A stretch of 64,000 nt of DNA, taken from positions 124,001-188,000 of the forward strand of contig CAVTSA010000005.1 in assembly GCA_963737225.1 (NCBI GenBank), written 5' to 3'. The notes under the pieces are model-generated. The model saw only the letters and a program-made list of their open reading frames with translations, made no database searches and had not been told where the DNA came from. How positions within the stretch are numbered: position 1 is the first letter of the stretch; every line of letters begins with the position of its first letter. This stretch comes from CAVTSA01 sp963737225 (lineage in GTDB: Bacteria; Chloroflexota; Dormibacteria; Dormibacterales; Dormibacteraceae). Shown here piece after piece: positions 40,778-50,373 of the stretch. The position numbers and the translations under genes were made by a program.

Positions 40778-42654
40778 TCATGGCGCCAGCTGCAATCCTT
40801 GCAGAGTGTAGTTGTATCTTAGTACTTGGTTCGTCACCATGGGACTGAAGGTTAGTCCCCAACTGTCGAGGTACGGTGCTGTTGAAGCCACCCGGACTCC
40901 GGACGATCTAGTCGTTTGAGTCGTCACAGTCCCCGCGAGGGTCACGCCGACTAGGCGGGGGCCTGTGTGCTATATTTGGGCAGAAACAGAGTCAGACTCA
41001 CGCTGTTAAAGCTGTATGTCTCACTCACGGTTCTGCCGGCCGCAATGTCCTGACTGATCGGGCCGGTGAACTCGATCAATGCGTCGCCAATAGCGCCGTT
41101 TTCGGCGAGGGCACTGTTATGTGTACGTCGGGCCTCCGCCTCGATGATCAGGTCAAGGACGGCGTCGTGCGCCATTCCGGCGGCTTTCTCGGACGTGATG
41201 GTGGAATCGTATGCCGGCACGTCCGCGGGAATCGTCACGACGGGTATTTGGGGCAGGGCCCACTGCGCCGTCGACTCCGGCGTCGGTGCGACGGTCGACC
41301 TAGAGGCAGCCGGCCGCCACGTTCCGCTCGATAGTGGGCGATGGGTAGCGAGGCCGGCAGAGATGGGCAGCGCCCCGATGAATACAATCGTGCTGGCGGC
41401 TGCCAGCGCACCCGCACACCAGTGGGCTCGGCGGGGCGCAGTCAACGGCCATCCACGGCTCACCAACCGGGCGACCAAGCCCGCCAACGCGAAACGTCCC
41501 GGACATGCGAACACAAGGCTGGCGAGGATTGCCGTCTTGGTCCAGAATTCGATCGACGTGGGACCGATCAACAGCGCGGACAGCAGAGCGACCACTACCC
41601 CGAAGGCGAACCTAGCGACCTGGCTGTTGGGCACAGTCCGCGGATCCGGGACCATGAATAGCGCGAAAACGAGCAGTTCAGGCGAGGTCACCAACACCGT
41701 CCAAAGGTCTCTTCCGCAGATCGGAGTGGCGTGCCAGCTTGCGACCATACAGTGGTTGGGCATCGGGAAAAGCGCAACGGCGGTGAAGGCAGCGAAGGCG
41801 GCCATGAACCCCAACTCGAGCCAGAGCAGCTTCAGTTCCCACCCGATTACCAATCCACCAACGGCCAAGACCGCATAGGTCACTATCATCCACGGGCCCA
41901 TGGGAATCCACCAGAGGTCCTGAGGCTCGGTGAACTTGGGCCCTAAGACAACGAAGGCAAGAACCAGACCGAGGTTAGATGGATTGAATATGTGCGTGCC
42001 ACGCCAGCGGATCACGTACTTGGAGGTCATGGCAATTCCGACCACCCCAAGGTAGATCCAAATTCCGTTCAAGCTCCACCAGTCGCCATGCACCGTGCCG
42101 GGGACCCTGAGGATGATTGCGGTGCTGTTGCCGGTAAGCAAGCCGCTCGCCGGCCACATGATCAACTTGTCTTTGAAGAGGCCAATGGCGAACTCGAAGA
42201 GTGCGCCTGCCGCTAGGCAAAGGAGGATTTGGGCCACCGACAGCCTGAACCCAAGGACGGTCTGGCCGAGCAGCTGCACGGTCAATAGCACCGCTGCAAC
42301 GTGGAGCCGCGGATCCTTGAGACTCGGTAGAAGGACAGTGTACCTGCTGCCCCGAACTACCACAGTCAGAGGGGAGCGCCGGGGTAAAACGCGATTGGTC
42401 TGAGGAGGAGCCTGGGCCGACTCTGCCGCGCCAGCGCGAAGAAGCGCGCCCGGGCGGGGTTCGTTCACCGCGGGCCAGCGACGCTGCGCGGTAGTGCGCA
42501 GATGGCCCAACGGCTCGCCCGGCCACTTGAAGCGGGTGAGTAAGACCTCATGCCCCTTGAGCAGCTTCTCGGTCGCCTTCGCGAACTTGGCCACCGGAGA
42601 TGTCCCCGAAGGTGTCGACGGCGACCTCAGCGCCCCCCGTGTTCTCCGTGTCAA
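40778..42654 (-). CDS. NQR2/RnfD-like polytopic membrane protein (frameshift near C-terminus)
   Basis: Ten or so hydrophobic segments between residues 110 and 425 (for example LHVAAVLLTVQLLGQTVLGF, IMWPASGLLTGNSTAIIL, HIFNPSNLGLVLAFVVLGP). The GNSTAxxLR, FNPSNxGLV and LVFALFMVPDPRTVPN motifs are those of NQR2/RnfD/RnfE-type and UnbU-like proteins. The frame stops at 40951 after YSTQAPA. One extra C in GGCCCCCGCC (about 40956) continues it as RLVGVTLAGTVTTQTTRSSG, ending GLQLAP at 40778, which looks like its proper periplasmic tail. The first 95 residues are hydrophilic and may not belong. Role: perhaps membrane redox or cofactor handling. Confidence 0.7.
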
Positions 42655-42942
42655 TAGTGCCGTGCAGCGACGCCTTGGACTTAGGCTGAAAACGGTTCGG
42701 CAGCGCGTGCAACCCGCGCGCCCAGCAGCCCAACTCCTTCATCTGCAGAGGGACTCGGCGGATCGCGATCCCATTTCGAGTCAAAGCCGATCCTTGCTCC
42801 CAATCACCATGCTCGGCAATGAAGCGACTTTTAAAACCGACTCCAAGCAGTCTCGTTCCTGAACAATCGACGGGTACGTCGCGCTCACAACCCTTGACTT
42901 CCAGGTACGGCCCTGCGCCTCCCCAAATAAGCGTGGGAAACA
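42655..42942. other. Intergenic stretch
   Basis: About 290 bases between the membrane protein and the aminotransferase. A minus-strand open frame runs through it (42548-42943) but has no recognisable motif. Confidence 0.35.
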
Positions 42943-44280
42943 CTAGCCCGTCCGCCGGTTAGCAGAGTCGATGTCTGCGAGCGCCTTCTCGGCGACCTCC
43001 AGGGTGAACTCAATGTCCTCATCCGAGTGGGCGCCTGAGACAAACCAACATCCTCCTGGGCGCGGCGCGAATACCACTCCGCCCTCGAGCATAGCTGTCC
43101 AGAACTCGCGAAAAGCCGCGCCATCACTCGATCGGATAAAGTCTCTGTAGTCCTTGACCTGATGATCTGCAAACACCGGCTGGAGAACCGGACCAACACC
43201 TTGAGCGTACGCTTGAATTCCAGTCTCGCTGCACAGCGCGGTGATTCCGTCGGCAAGTCGCTCGCCGAGCGTCGTGATCCTCTCGAAGAAGCCAGGCACG
43301 CGCAGCTCCTCCAGGGTCGCGAGGACGGCTGCGAGTGCTATCGGGTTTGCCTGGTATGTGCTGCCCTGAGCAATGTAGCCACTTGTAAATGGTTCAAAGA
43401 GCTCCTTTTGTCCCCCGACGGCCGCGACAGGAATTCCGCCGCCCAGAGCCTTCGCGGCGGTCGACATGTCTGGAGTGACTCCATAGAGCTCCTGAGCCCC
43501 GCCGAGGGCAACTCGAAATCCAGTCTTTACCTCGTCGAACACCAGCACCACGCCATGATTTCGTGTCAGCTCTCGAAGGAGCTCCAGATAGCCAGGGCGC
43601 GGTGAGATCACCGGACTGCAAAACAGGGGTTCGCAGATCACGGCAGCCAACTCATCGCCTAGCTCGGCGAAGGTTTGCCGCAGGACGTCCGGGTCGTTCC
43701 ATCTCCGGATCACCACACTTTCCGCCAGGGATTTGACAACCCCATGCGTGGCTGGGATGGGGGGGAGTTCAACGGTACTGTCACTCCGAGCTTGCGACTC
43801 TTCAACCGTAAAGTAGATCGAATCGCTCCAGCCGTGGAAGTGACCCTCGAATCGGAGCACCTTGGTCCGGTTGGTGTAGGCGCGAGCGATGCGGAGCGCG
43901 AGCATGACGGCTTCTGTGCCAGTGTTTGAGAAGCGCATCATTTCCCAGCATGGGACGGCCTCAATGGCAAGGCTCGCCGCCCGGACTTCGAGCTCGTGAT
44001 TGAAACCGAGGAGCGGCCCGATCTCGTCGATCGTTCTGTGCACCGCTTCGATGACCTTCGTTGGGCGATTGCCGAGAATCATTGGGCCCCACGCCCCGAG
44101 ATAGTCCACGTAGCGATTGCCGTCGACGTCCTCGAGATAGGGTCCGTAGCCGCGAGCCATGAAGATGGGAAAGGGTTCCCAACCACCTCGGCGCCCACGC
44201 TGGTCGCTCCCACCGACCCCGTTCGGCTGCACCTGAAGCGCCCTCTCGAATAGCGCTTTTGATCGGTCTCGATTGCTCAA
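42943..44280 (-). CDS. Class III aminotransferase, glutamate-1-semialdehyde aminomutase-like
   Basis: 445 residues. RYVDYLGAWGPMILGNRPTK, MMRFSNTGTEAVMLALRIAR (PLP phosphate loop), FEGHFHGWSD, VVLVFDEVKTGFRVALGGAQ (Asp at the PLP ring nitrogen) and AAKALGGGIPVAAVGG with the Schiff-base Lys are all present. It is like HemL but with changes around the active site, so it is more likely a secondary-metabolism or catabolic transaminase/aminomutase than the heme enzyme. No heme genes are nearby. Confidence 0.85.
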   Translation of the reverse strand: MSNRDRSKALFERALQVQPNGVGGSDQRGRRGGWEPFPIFMARGYGPYLEDVDGNRYVDYLGAWGPMILGNRPTKVIEAVHRTIDEIGPLLGFNHELEVRAASLAIEAVPCWEMMRFSNTGTEAVMLALRIARAYTNRTKVLRFEGHFHGWSDSIYFTVEESQARSDSTVELPPIPATHGVVKSLAESVVIRRWNDPDVLRQTFAELGDELAAVICEPLFCSPVISPRPGYLELLRELTRNHGVVLVFDEVKTGFRVALGGAQELYGVTPDMSTAAKALGGGIPVAAVGGQKELFEPFTSGYIAQGSTYQANPIALAAVLATLEELRVPGFFERITTLGERLADGITALCSETGIQAYAQGVGPVLQPVFADHQVKDYRDFIRSSDGAAFREFWTAMLEGGVVFAPRPGGCWFVSGAHSDEDIEFTLEVAEKALADIDSANRRTG

Positions 44281-45088
44281 GTCTCGCCCTCCACGAGAGC
44301 CCTACGTCAGGGACTCACACCGGCATTTCGTTCCGCGGTACGGAACGGCATTCGGCTTCTCGATACGAGTGTATTCCGGGCGTACGACGCTGTCAACGTT
44401 CACTCGACGGTCTGCCCGAGCATCCGTTGGCGCCGCAGAGTGGCCGGCCGAACCCGAAGGTCCGCGAAGGATCCGAACAACCCGACGGCGTTACCCAGTT
44501 CCGGTGTCTCAACGAGCCGTTTCGGGCTTTCAGCGATGCAGGTCCAACCGTGATCCCGCCGGATAGGAGGAAAGAGAGTCCGGCACCCCAGCAAACGTGC
44601 GAAGGGGATTCCAGGCCAAAGGGTCTGCGAGTGCATGTACGAATGGAATTTGTCGACCCGAGCCAGGACTAACGATTCTCTTGTCTTCTCCGACGTCGAA
44701 CGCACCCCTAGTTGGGGGCCCCTGGCCAAGATCACCGTACCGCCAGATTCGCCGTGGAGAGTCTGCGCCGCGAGTGGTCAGGCTGCAATCGCGATGCGTG
44801 TTTGGCGCCGAGCGGCTATGCTCATTTCCGGCCAACGGCGCAACGATGGTTACGCCCGTCGAAGATCAAAGCGGCCGGCTCGGTTTGCACGGGATGGTCG
44901 GCCCCGTCATCAGCCGACCTGCTGGCGCCAACACAACCCGGCTGACGTGATCCTCGGCTTGTGCTGTCGTCGAGATTTGCCGGTTCTCGATGCATATTGA
45001 CAAAGGAGTCAAGGCCAATCACTGTGCACCTCGAACGAGCCACGGTTGCTGCGGCTGGCGCCTCGTCCGGTTGCATCCACCGGCCGGA
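44281..45088. other. Non-genic stretch
   Basis: About 800 bases between the aminotransferase start and the ISL3 target site. Short open frames only, on both strands, without recognisable motifs. It likely holds the aminotransferase promoter and decayed DNA. Confidence 0.4.
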
Positions 45089-46495
45089 GGTAATTGGGCT
45101 CTTCTAGAAATTCTGTGGATGCCGTCGTCGGGGTAGGGGCGTGAGAGGCGACGGTCGGATGATGTCGGCATGGCGAGCAACGACCGTGACATCAGCACCG
45201 GCGACCGCGTGCTGGGGCTCCGCGGCTTCCGCATCGTGGACGACGAGTCGACCGACGACGAGCTGATCCTGACCATCGAGACCACCGTGCAGATACCCCC
45301 CGTCTGCCCCCGGTGTGGCGCCAAGGCGAGGGTGCTGGGTCGGTATCCGGTCCACTATCGCGACCTGCCGGCGTTCGGGATGCCGGCGCGCTTGATCTGG
45401 AGGCGTCGTCGCTGGCAGTGCCCGAACCCAGACTGCTCAACCAAGACCTGGTCGGAGGAGTCGGACCGGATGGCGTCGGGGACAACGTTGACCAAGCGGG
45501 CGGCGATGGAGATCACCCGACTGGTCGGCCAGGTGCACTCGGTGCAGGAGGTAGCGGATGAGTTCGGGGTCAGCTGGGAGGTAGCGATGAAGGCGGTGAT
45601 CGAGTTCGGTGAGCCGCTGTTGGAGGACGAGGACCGGGTGGGCGAGGTGGACGAGCTGGGGGTCGATGAGACCTCGTTCCTGAAGTCGAAGCCGGATCAG
45701 CCGACGCAATTCGCGACGGGGCTGGTGGATCTCGGGGCGCGGAAGATGATCGACTTCATCGCGGGCAATTCGGCGGACGATCTGGGGGCGTGGATCGATC
45801 GGCAGCCAACCGAATGGTTGGAGCGCATCAAGGTGGTGGCGACCGACCTCACCAACTCCTACCGCGCCGGTCTCTCGCCAGCGCTCGACCATGCGATCCG
45901 AGTCGCTGATCTCTTTCACGTGACCAGGCTCGGAGCGCGGACGGTGGACGATGTTCGGCGTCGGGTGCAGCGTGAGGAGCTGGGGCATCGAGGCCGCCGG
46001 CAGGATCCGCTGTACAAGATCAGGCGCCTGTTGCTTCGGGGCTCCGAGCGTCTCGACGCCCGGGGCTGGGAGCGGGTACTGGCGGGGATCGAGGTGGGCG
46101 ACCCCAAGCTGGAAGTGACGATGGCCTGGTTGACCAAAGATGCGTTGCGGGAGGTGTACGGGACGGGTGATGTGGAGACGGCGTCGCTGCTGCTGGACAA
46201 CGTGATCGCGGCCTGTGAGGAAGAGCAGATCCCTGAAATGCGGCGGTTGGGTCGAACGCTGCAGTCGTGGCGGAAAGAGATCCTGGCGCACCACATCACC
46301 GGGGCGAGTAATGGGCCGACCGAGGGCCTGAACCTGATCGTCAAGCAGGTCAAGCGGGTCGCGTCGGGTTCAGGAAGTTCTCCAACTATCGCCTACGCGT
46401 GTTGCTCCGCACGTGCGGCGTCCATTGGTGGCGGCGGCCAACCCCGGCCCTCGTCTTTCACTCCGCCACAGGAGTTTGAGAAGAGCCGGTAATTG
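45089..46495 (+). mobile_element. ISL3-family element with 8-bp target duplication
   Basis: The element is 45097-46487. GGTAATTG is present on both sides (45089-45096 and 46488-46495). The terminal inverted repeats begin GGCTCTTCT on both arms (left GGCTCTTCTAGAAATTCTGT, right complement GGCTCTTCTCAAACTCCTGT, both followed by GG). A complete, recent insertion; one transposase gene inside. Confidence 0.92.
45170..46492 (+). CDS. ISL3-family transposase, C-terminus frameshifted
   Basis: 440 residues as read. N-terminal zinc ribbon PPVCPRCGAKARVLG...CPNPDC, HTH (EVADEFGVSWEVAMKAVIEF), DDE core GVDETSFLK with Asp, VVATDLTNSYRAGLSPAL with Asp, and TGASNGPTEGLNLIVKQVKR with Glu. After VKRV the expected GFRKFSNYRLRVLLRTCG lies one frame over (one G missing near 46350). 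The shown C-terminus is therefore spurious and reads through the right terminal repeat. The fresh target duplication makes a sequencing slip plausible. Confidence 0.85.
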   Translation: MASNDRDISTGDRVLGLRGFRIVDDESTDDELILTIETTVQIPPVCPRCGAKARVLGRYPVHYRDLPAFGMPARLIWRRRRWQCPNPDCSTKTWSEESDRMASGTTLTKRAAMEITRLVGQVHSVQEVADEFGVSWEVAMKAVIEFGEPLLEDEDRVGEVDELGVDETSFLKSKPDQPTQFATGLVDLGARKMIDFIAGNSADDLGAWIDRQPTEWLERIKVVATDLTNSYRAGLSPALDHAIRVADLFHVTRLGARTVDDVRRRVQREELGHRGRRQDPLYKIRRLLLRGSERLDARGWERVLAGIEVGDPKLEVTMAWLTKDALREVYGTGDVETASLLLDNVIAACEEEQIPEMRRLGRTLQSWRKEILAHHITGASNGPTEGLNLIVKQVKRVASGSGSSPTIAYACCSARAASIGGGGQPRPSSFTPPQEFEKSR

Positions 46496-47068
46496 CCTTT
46501 GACCGGCGTTCTAAGTACGGTCACGCCCGCGGCAAATGCTGCTCCCGATGGCTTGGCGCTGCCGGTGATTTCCGGGTCTCCTGCTCGATGTCTGGGTCGA
46601 TGCGGCTCCTCTCGAACTCGGACGCGGTCTTCTCCGACTTCGCGCAGATCTGTGTGTAGCCCCAACGTGCCATGCGTGCACAGCACGGCCGTCCTTGCGG
46701 CGGCGCGGAGGGTCCGGGAACCGGCGCCGGTTTCGGGTTCCCGGTGACGAGCCTCGCAGAGGCCCCCGAGGGCAACCAGCGACGTCGCGCTCGAATTCGG
46801 ATTCGATGATCTGTTCGCGCACACATATGACAGGAGTGCCTGATTTCCGCTGAAACCCGACGCGGGCGATTGGTCGACAGCAGCGGGTAGGGATGCCTAG
46901 CGCATTTGTCGGTCGATTGGATGTGGAGCCGTCGTGGCCTTGCAATGTCAAGGCACATGCGCCGAAAAGCTCCATCGCCGACGCGCGCTCGCCGCGAATA
47001 AACTTTGCTAAACTACCCTAAGCAGAGGTCCGATCGAATTCGCGGATCAGGTCACCAAATCAATCGAC
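46496..47068. other. Non-genic stretch
   Basis: About 570 bases. Overlapping frames on both strands are Arg-rich shadows without motifs. An AT-richer part (46990-47060) directly precedes the lipoprotein gene and probably holds its promoter. Confidence 0.4.
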
Positions 47069-47758
47069 ATGGTTAACTCACGGGCTACGCTCAGCCGGAA
47101 ACTTGGAGGCCGCCGCGGCGGCCTCATCTGCCGCCTCGCGATGCTGCTGCTGCTCGTCGGAACTACCGGTTGTCAAGGAGGGGCGGTTGCCAGTTCTACG
47201 TCACCACAAGCCACGACCAAAACCGCGACGCCCTCAAGTCCGACCCCATCCCAGTCGCCGACGCCGAACGCGAGCTGGCAGCTATACGTCAACGACACCT
47301 TCGGCTTGAGCATCGAGTACCCGCCCGGCTTCGTAGTTCAGAGTGTCGTAAATCCGGACGGCGGCCTGCCCCCTGGCAGGTTGGTGGAGATGCGCGCCGT
47401 CGATGTGGCATTCGAGGGTGAGTATCCGCCCGGCGAGGTCGACTTCGGCATCTATGTGCGAGATTCCGACTCGCTCACCGGCTGGGTTCAGAAACATACG
47501 GGTCCATGTGCATCATCGCTGAGCAGCATGTACTACTGGGATAGCACGTCCAACTTGGTCTCCACGTCGGTGAGTGGTCGGAGTATTGTGAGCTTCGACT
47601 GGGTTCATCCCTGCGGTGCGACGTTCCCGCTTCACGAAGCGGTGACATTTCTAGGAACATCGTATGTTCTCAGAATCAACGCGTGGTATTCCAACCCTGA
47701 TTACGCCGCGACAGCGGAGCAGTATGCCAGCGCAATGCTCGCCAGCGTCAAACAGTAG
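47069..47758 (+). CDS. Secreted protein, probable lipoprotein
   Basis: 229 residues from the ATG at 47069. Basic start, hydrophobic h-region (LICRLAMLLLLVG), then TTGCQGG, a loose lipobox with Cys at about 36. A Ser/Thr/Pro-rich linker (TKTATPSSPTPSQSPTPN) tethers a 150-residue domain beginning YVNDTFGLSIEYPPGFVV, like the PsbP/DUF1795-type folds of small exported proteins. Role unknown. Confidence 0.7.
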   Translation: MVNSRATLSRKLGGRRGGLICRLAMLLLLVGTTGCQGGAVASSTSPQATTKTATPSSPTPSQSPTPNASWQLYVNDTFGLSIEYPPGFVVQSVVNPDGGLPPGRLVEMRAVDVAFEGEYPPGEVDFGIYVRDSDSLTGWVQKHTGPCASSLSSMYYWDSTSNLVSTSVSGRSIVSFDWVHPCGATFPLHEAVTFLGTSYVLRINAWYSNPDYAATAEQYASAMLASVKQ

Positions 47759-47987
47759 GGGTTCCCCGTTGGAGCTCGGCCCCGCCTCCCAGCTATCATC
47801 CGCGGGGTGATCCCGGAACCCTATATTGCAGCGGGGCCGCGACGGTGGGAACCACAAAGCGATGCTCCAGGGTCCTGTTCGACCAAAGCCACCGGTCAAC
47901 GATGCAGTTGTGTCTGAATCAACGGAACGCAAAATATTATCGACACTGAACTCGGCGCCGCCCGTGGTTCGGTGAGACACTTGACCC

Positions 47988-48527
47988 ATGGCTCACATCG
48001 ACCTCAGGAACGTTATCCCCGGTATCGGTGGCCTGCTGGCTTTCCGTCCGGAGACCGCGGGCCCGCTGAGGGCACTCGCCGAAGTTCTATTGCGCGGGGA
48101 CAGTACACTTTCGCGGGGAGAGCGCGAGCTGATCGCGGCGCACGTGTCCCGGCTTAACAACTGCTGGTTCTGCGCCAGGTCGCACGGCGCCTGCGCGGCG
48201 GCGCAACTACCGGGCGGCGCCCGACAGGTCGAGGAGATGCTGGCCGACCCGGACGCCCCACCAATGACCCCGAAGCTCCGTGCGCTAATGCGCATCGCGA
48301 GCCTGGTGCAAGAAGGCGGCCAGATGGTGTCCACCGCGGACGTGATGGATGCACACGCAGACGGCGCAACTGATCTGGAGATTCATGACACTGTACTCAT
48401 CGCGGCCGCTTTCTGCATGTACAACCGATACGTCGATGGGCTCGCAGCACCCACGCCACGCGATCCGAGTCAGTATGCGGCCATCGCCTATCGTCTGACG
48501 CACGAGGGCTATCTAGCCGCGACGTGA
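47988..48527 (+). CDS. AhpD/carboxymuconolactone decarboxylase-family peroxidase-like protein
   Basis: 179 residues. The CMD-family helix pair carries the AhpD redox motif: NNCWFCARSHGACAAA (CxxC followed by His). LSRGERELIAAHVSRL and EIHDTVLIAAAFCMYNRYVD are typical of the peroxidase-related subfamily. Likely role: thiol-based peroxide or radical defence in the cytoplasm. Monocistronic. Confidence 0.85.
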   Translation: MAHIDLRNVIPGIGGLLAFRPETAGPLRALAEVLLRGDSTLSRGERELIAAHVSRLNNCWFCARSHGACAAAQLPGGARQVEEMLADPDAPPMTPKLRALMRIASLVQEGGQMVSTADVMDAHADGATDLEIHDTVLIAAAFCMYNRYVDGLAAPTPRDPSQYAAIAYRLTHEGYLAAT

Positions 48528-48570
48528 CACGGCAGTATCGTGCGGCCCCCGCCTATTCAAGTCGTCCCTC

Positions 48571-50373
48571 TCAGCTCAATGAGTCGGCAGCTACCTCGAG
48601 ATAAGGTGTGTCGGACAAGAGTCGCCGCGTATAGGAGTGGCTCGGTGCTCGGAGAATGTCATTCACCGCTCCGAACTCGACGATGCGGCCGTGGCTCATT
48701 ACTGCCACGCGCTGTGCAATCGACCGGACGAGAGGAAGATTGTGAGTCACGAACAGAATGGCAAGGCCCAGGTCATGCTGGAGCGTGGCGAGCAGTTCTA
48801 CGATCGCCGCCTGCACGCTGACGTCGAGAGCGGAGGTCACCTCATCGCAGATGAGAACGGATGGCTCTGTTATGAGCGCCCGTCCAATCGCTACGCGCTG
48901 CCGCTCGCCCCCTGAAAGCTGATCGGGGTAGCGGTCAATGTAGTCCGCTGGTAACGACACCCTGTCGAGCATTTCCACTACCCTCGTATCGGCCTGCGCA
49001 CGCGATCCCTTGTGAAATACCTCCAATGGCTGGCGGATGATGTGCCCTACTGTGCGCCGCGGGTTGAGCGAGCCATACGGGTTCTGAAAGATGTACTGGA
49101 TCATTCGCCGCTGTTCCCGGGTCCGACGCCGCGCCGACGGGACCAGGGTCACGCCATCAAGCGAGATCCTACCAGTGCGCTCACGATGCAGGCCAGCGAC
49201 TGACTTGGCTAGCGTTGTCTTCCCGGAACCCGATTCGCCGACCAAGGCCAGGCATTCGTGTCGGGCGAGCTTTAAGTTGACGTCGTGGACCACCACGTCG
49301 CCTCTGTAACTGGCCGAGACCCCATCCACGGCGAGGAGGGCAATTTCCCCTATCGGGTCCCGGTCGCGCCGTCCGTTCTGGGTTCGCCTCGCCATCCGAC
49401 CATGGATCTCCTCTGCCCGTACGCAGCGCACATCGTGCCCATCCGCGAACGCGCGTAGATCGGGCATCACTGTCATGCAGCGCTCCTGCACGAACGTACA
49501 GCGCGACGCGAACGCGCATCCTGGAGGCCGCCGTCCAGGAGCAGGTGGCTTGCCGGCGATTCCCGTGAGGCCGCGTCCCCCCGTCAGGTGCGGGATCGCA
49601 GCAACGAGCCATTGGGTGTACGGGTGGGCGGCGGCGCGGAACAAGTCATTGACCGGACCGACCTCGACTAACCGGCCGGCGTACATGACGGCCACGCGAG
49701 TGACGAGCGTCCCGACGACGGCGAGATCGTGGCTGACGTATAGCGCCGCCACACCATGTGCCGCGGAAAGATCTCGCACCGTTTCCAGAACATGAGCCTG
49801 TGTGGTGACGTCGAGGCCGGTCGTCGGCTCATCCAGTACGATGACTCGCGGGCGGCATGCGAATGCCAGCGCCAAGACCACGCGCTGTTGCTGACCCCCG
49901 GAGAGCTCGTGCGGATAACGCCTGAGAAAGCTTCTGCCACTCGGCAATGCAACCTCGTCCATCAGCTCGACGATCCGTGCCCGACGCTCCTCAGGCCCCG
50001 AACCATAGTCATGCGTTTCCAGGATTTCGCGCAGCCGGGTTCCTATACGCAGGGCGGGATTCAGGGCCGCCGCGGGGTCCTGCGGAACGTAAGAAATCAG
50101 ACCCCCACGCACTGTCGGGAGCTGATCCGGTTCAAGCTTGAGCACGTCAAGCTCTCCCAACCTGACGGACCCTGCCTGGATTCGAACCCCGCGCCGCGCG
50201 TGACCGAGGAGCGCAAGCCCCACCGTGGTCTTGCCCGAGCCTGACTCACCGACGAGCCCGAGTATCTCCCCAGGTGCGATCGCGAAGGAAACGTCATCGA
50301 CTATGTCTTCGCCCGTGCTGCGAAGGACGACGCGAAGGGCGTCGACGGCAATGGCGGGTAGGCCAGTGCTCAT
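48571..50373 (-). CDS. Fused oligopeptide/dipeptide ABC transporter ATPase (DppD-DppF)
   Basis: 600 residues with two ABC domains. First: Walker A GLVGESGSGKTTVGLALLGH, signature ELSGGQQQRVVLALAF, Walker B VIVLDEPTTGLDV, then the oligopeptide-type C-terminal Cys motif GCAFASRCTFVQERC. Second: LVGESGSGKTTLAKSVAGLH, QLSGGERQRVAIGRALITEP, VLICDEVTSALDV. A single-chain DppDF instead of two genes. Its ATG shares a base with the stop of the permease gene upstream. It powers the importer encoded at 50373-54706. Confidence 0.92.
   Translation of the reverse strand: MSTGLPAIAVDALRVVLRSTGEDIVDDVSFAIAPGEILGLVGESGSGKTTVGLALLGHARRGVRIQAGSVRLGELDVLKLEPDQLPTVRGGLISYVPQDPAAALNPALRIGTRLREILETHDYGSGPEERRARIVELMDEVALPSGRSFLRRYPHELSGGQQQRVVLALAFACRPRVIVLDEPTTGLDVTTQAHVLETVRDLSAAHGVAALYVSHDLAVVGTLVTRVAVMYAGRLVEVGPVNDLFRAAAHPYTQWLVAAIPHLTGGRGLTGIAGKPPAPGRRPPGCAFASRCTFVQERCMTVMPDLRAFADGHDVRCVRAEEIHGRMARRTQNGRRDRDPIGEIALLAVDGVSASYRGDVVVHDVNLKLARHECLALVGESGSGKTTLAKSVAGLHRERTGRISLDGVTLVPSARRRTREQRRMIQYIFQNPYGSLNPRRTVGHIIRQPLEVFHKGSRAQADTRVVEMLDRVSLPADYIDRYPDQLSGGERQRVAIGRALITEPSVLICDEVTSALDVSVQAAIVELLATLQHDLGLAILFVTHNLPLVRSIAQRVAVMSHGRIVEFGAVNDILRAPSHSYTRRLLSDTPYLEVAADSLS

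Noticed and set aside
40921..40963. CCCCGC/GCGGGG arms as a terminator after the NQR2-like gene.
   Set aside because: The arms lie inside the probable extended coding sequence and no T tract follows.
42548..42943. Minus-strand frame of 131 codons between the aminotransferase and the NQR2-like gene.
   Set aside because: No motif recognised, and it overlaps the 5' part of the NQR2-like frame in another register; not enough support for a gene.
46393..46975. Several overlapping minus-strand frames of 140-155 codons after the ISL3 element.
   Set aside because: They overlap each other in different registers, are Arg-rich and carry no motif.
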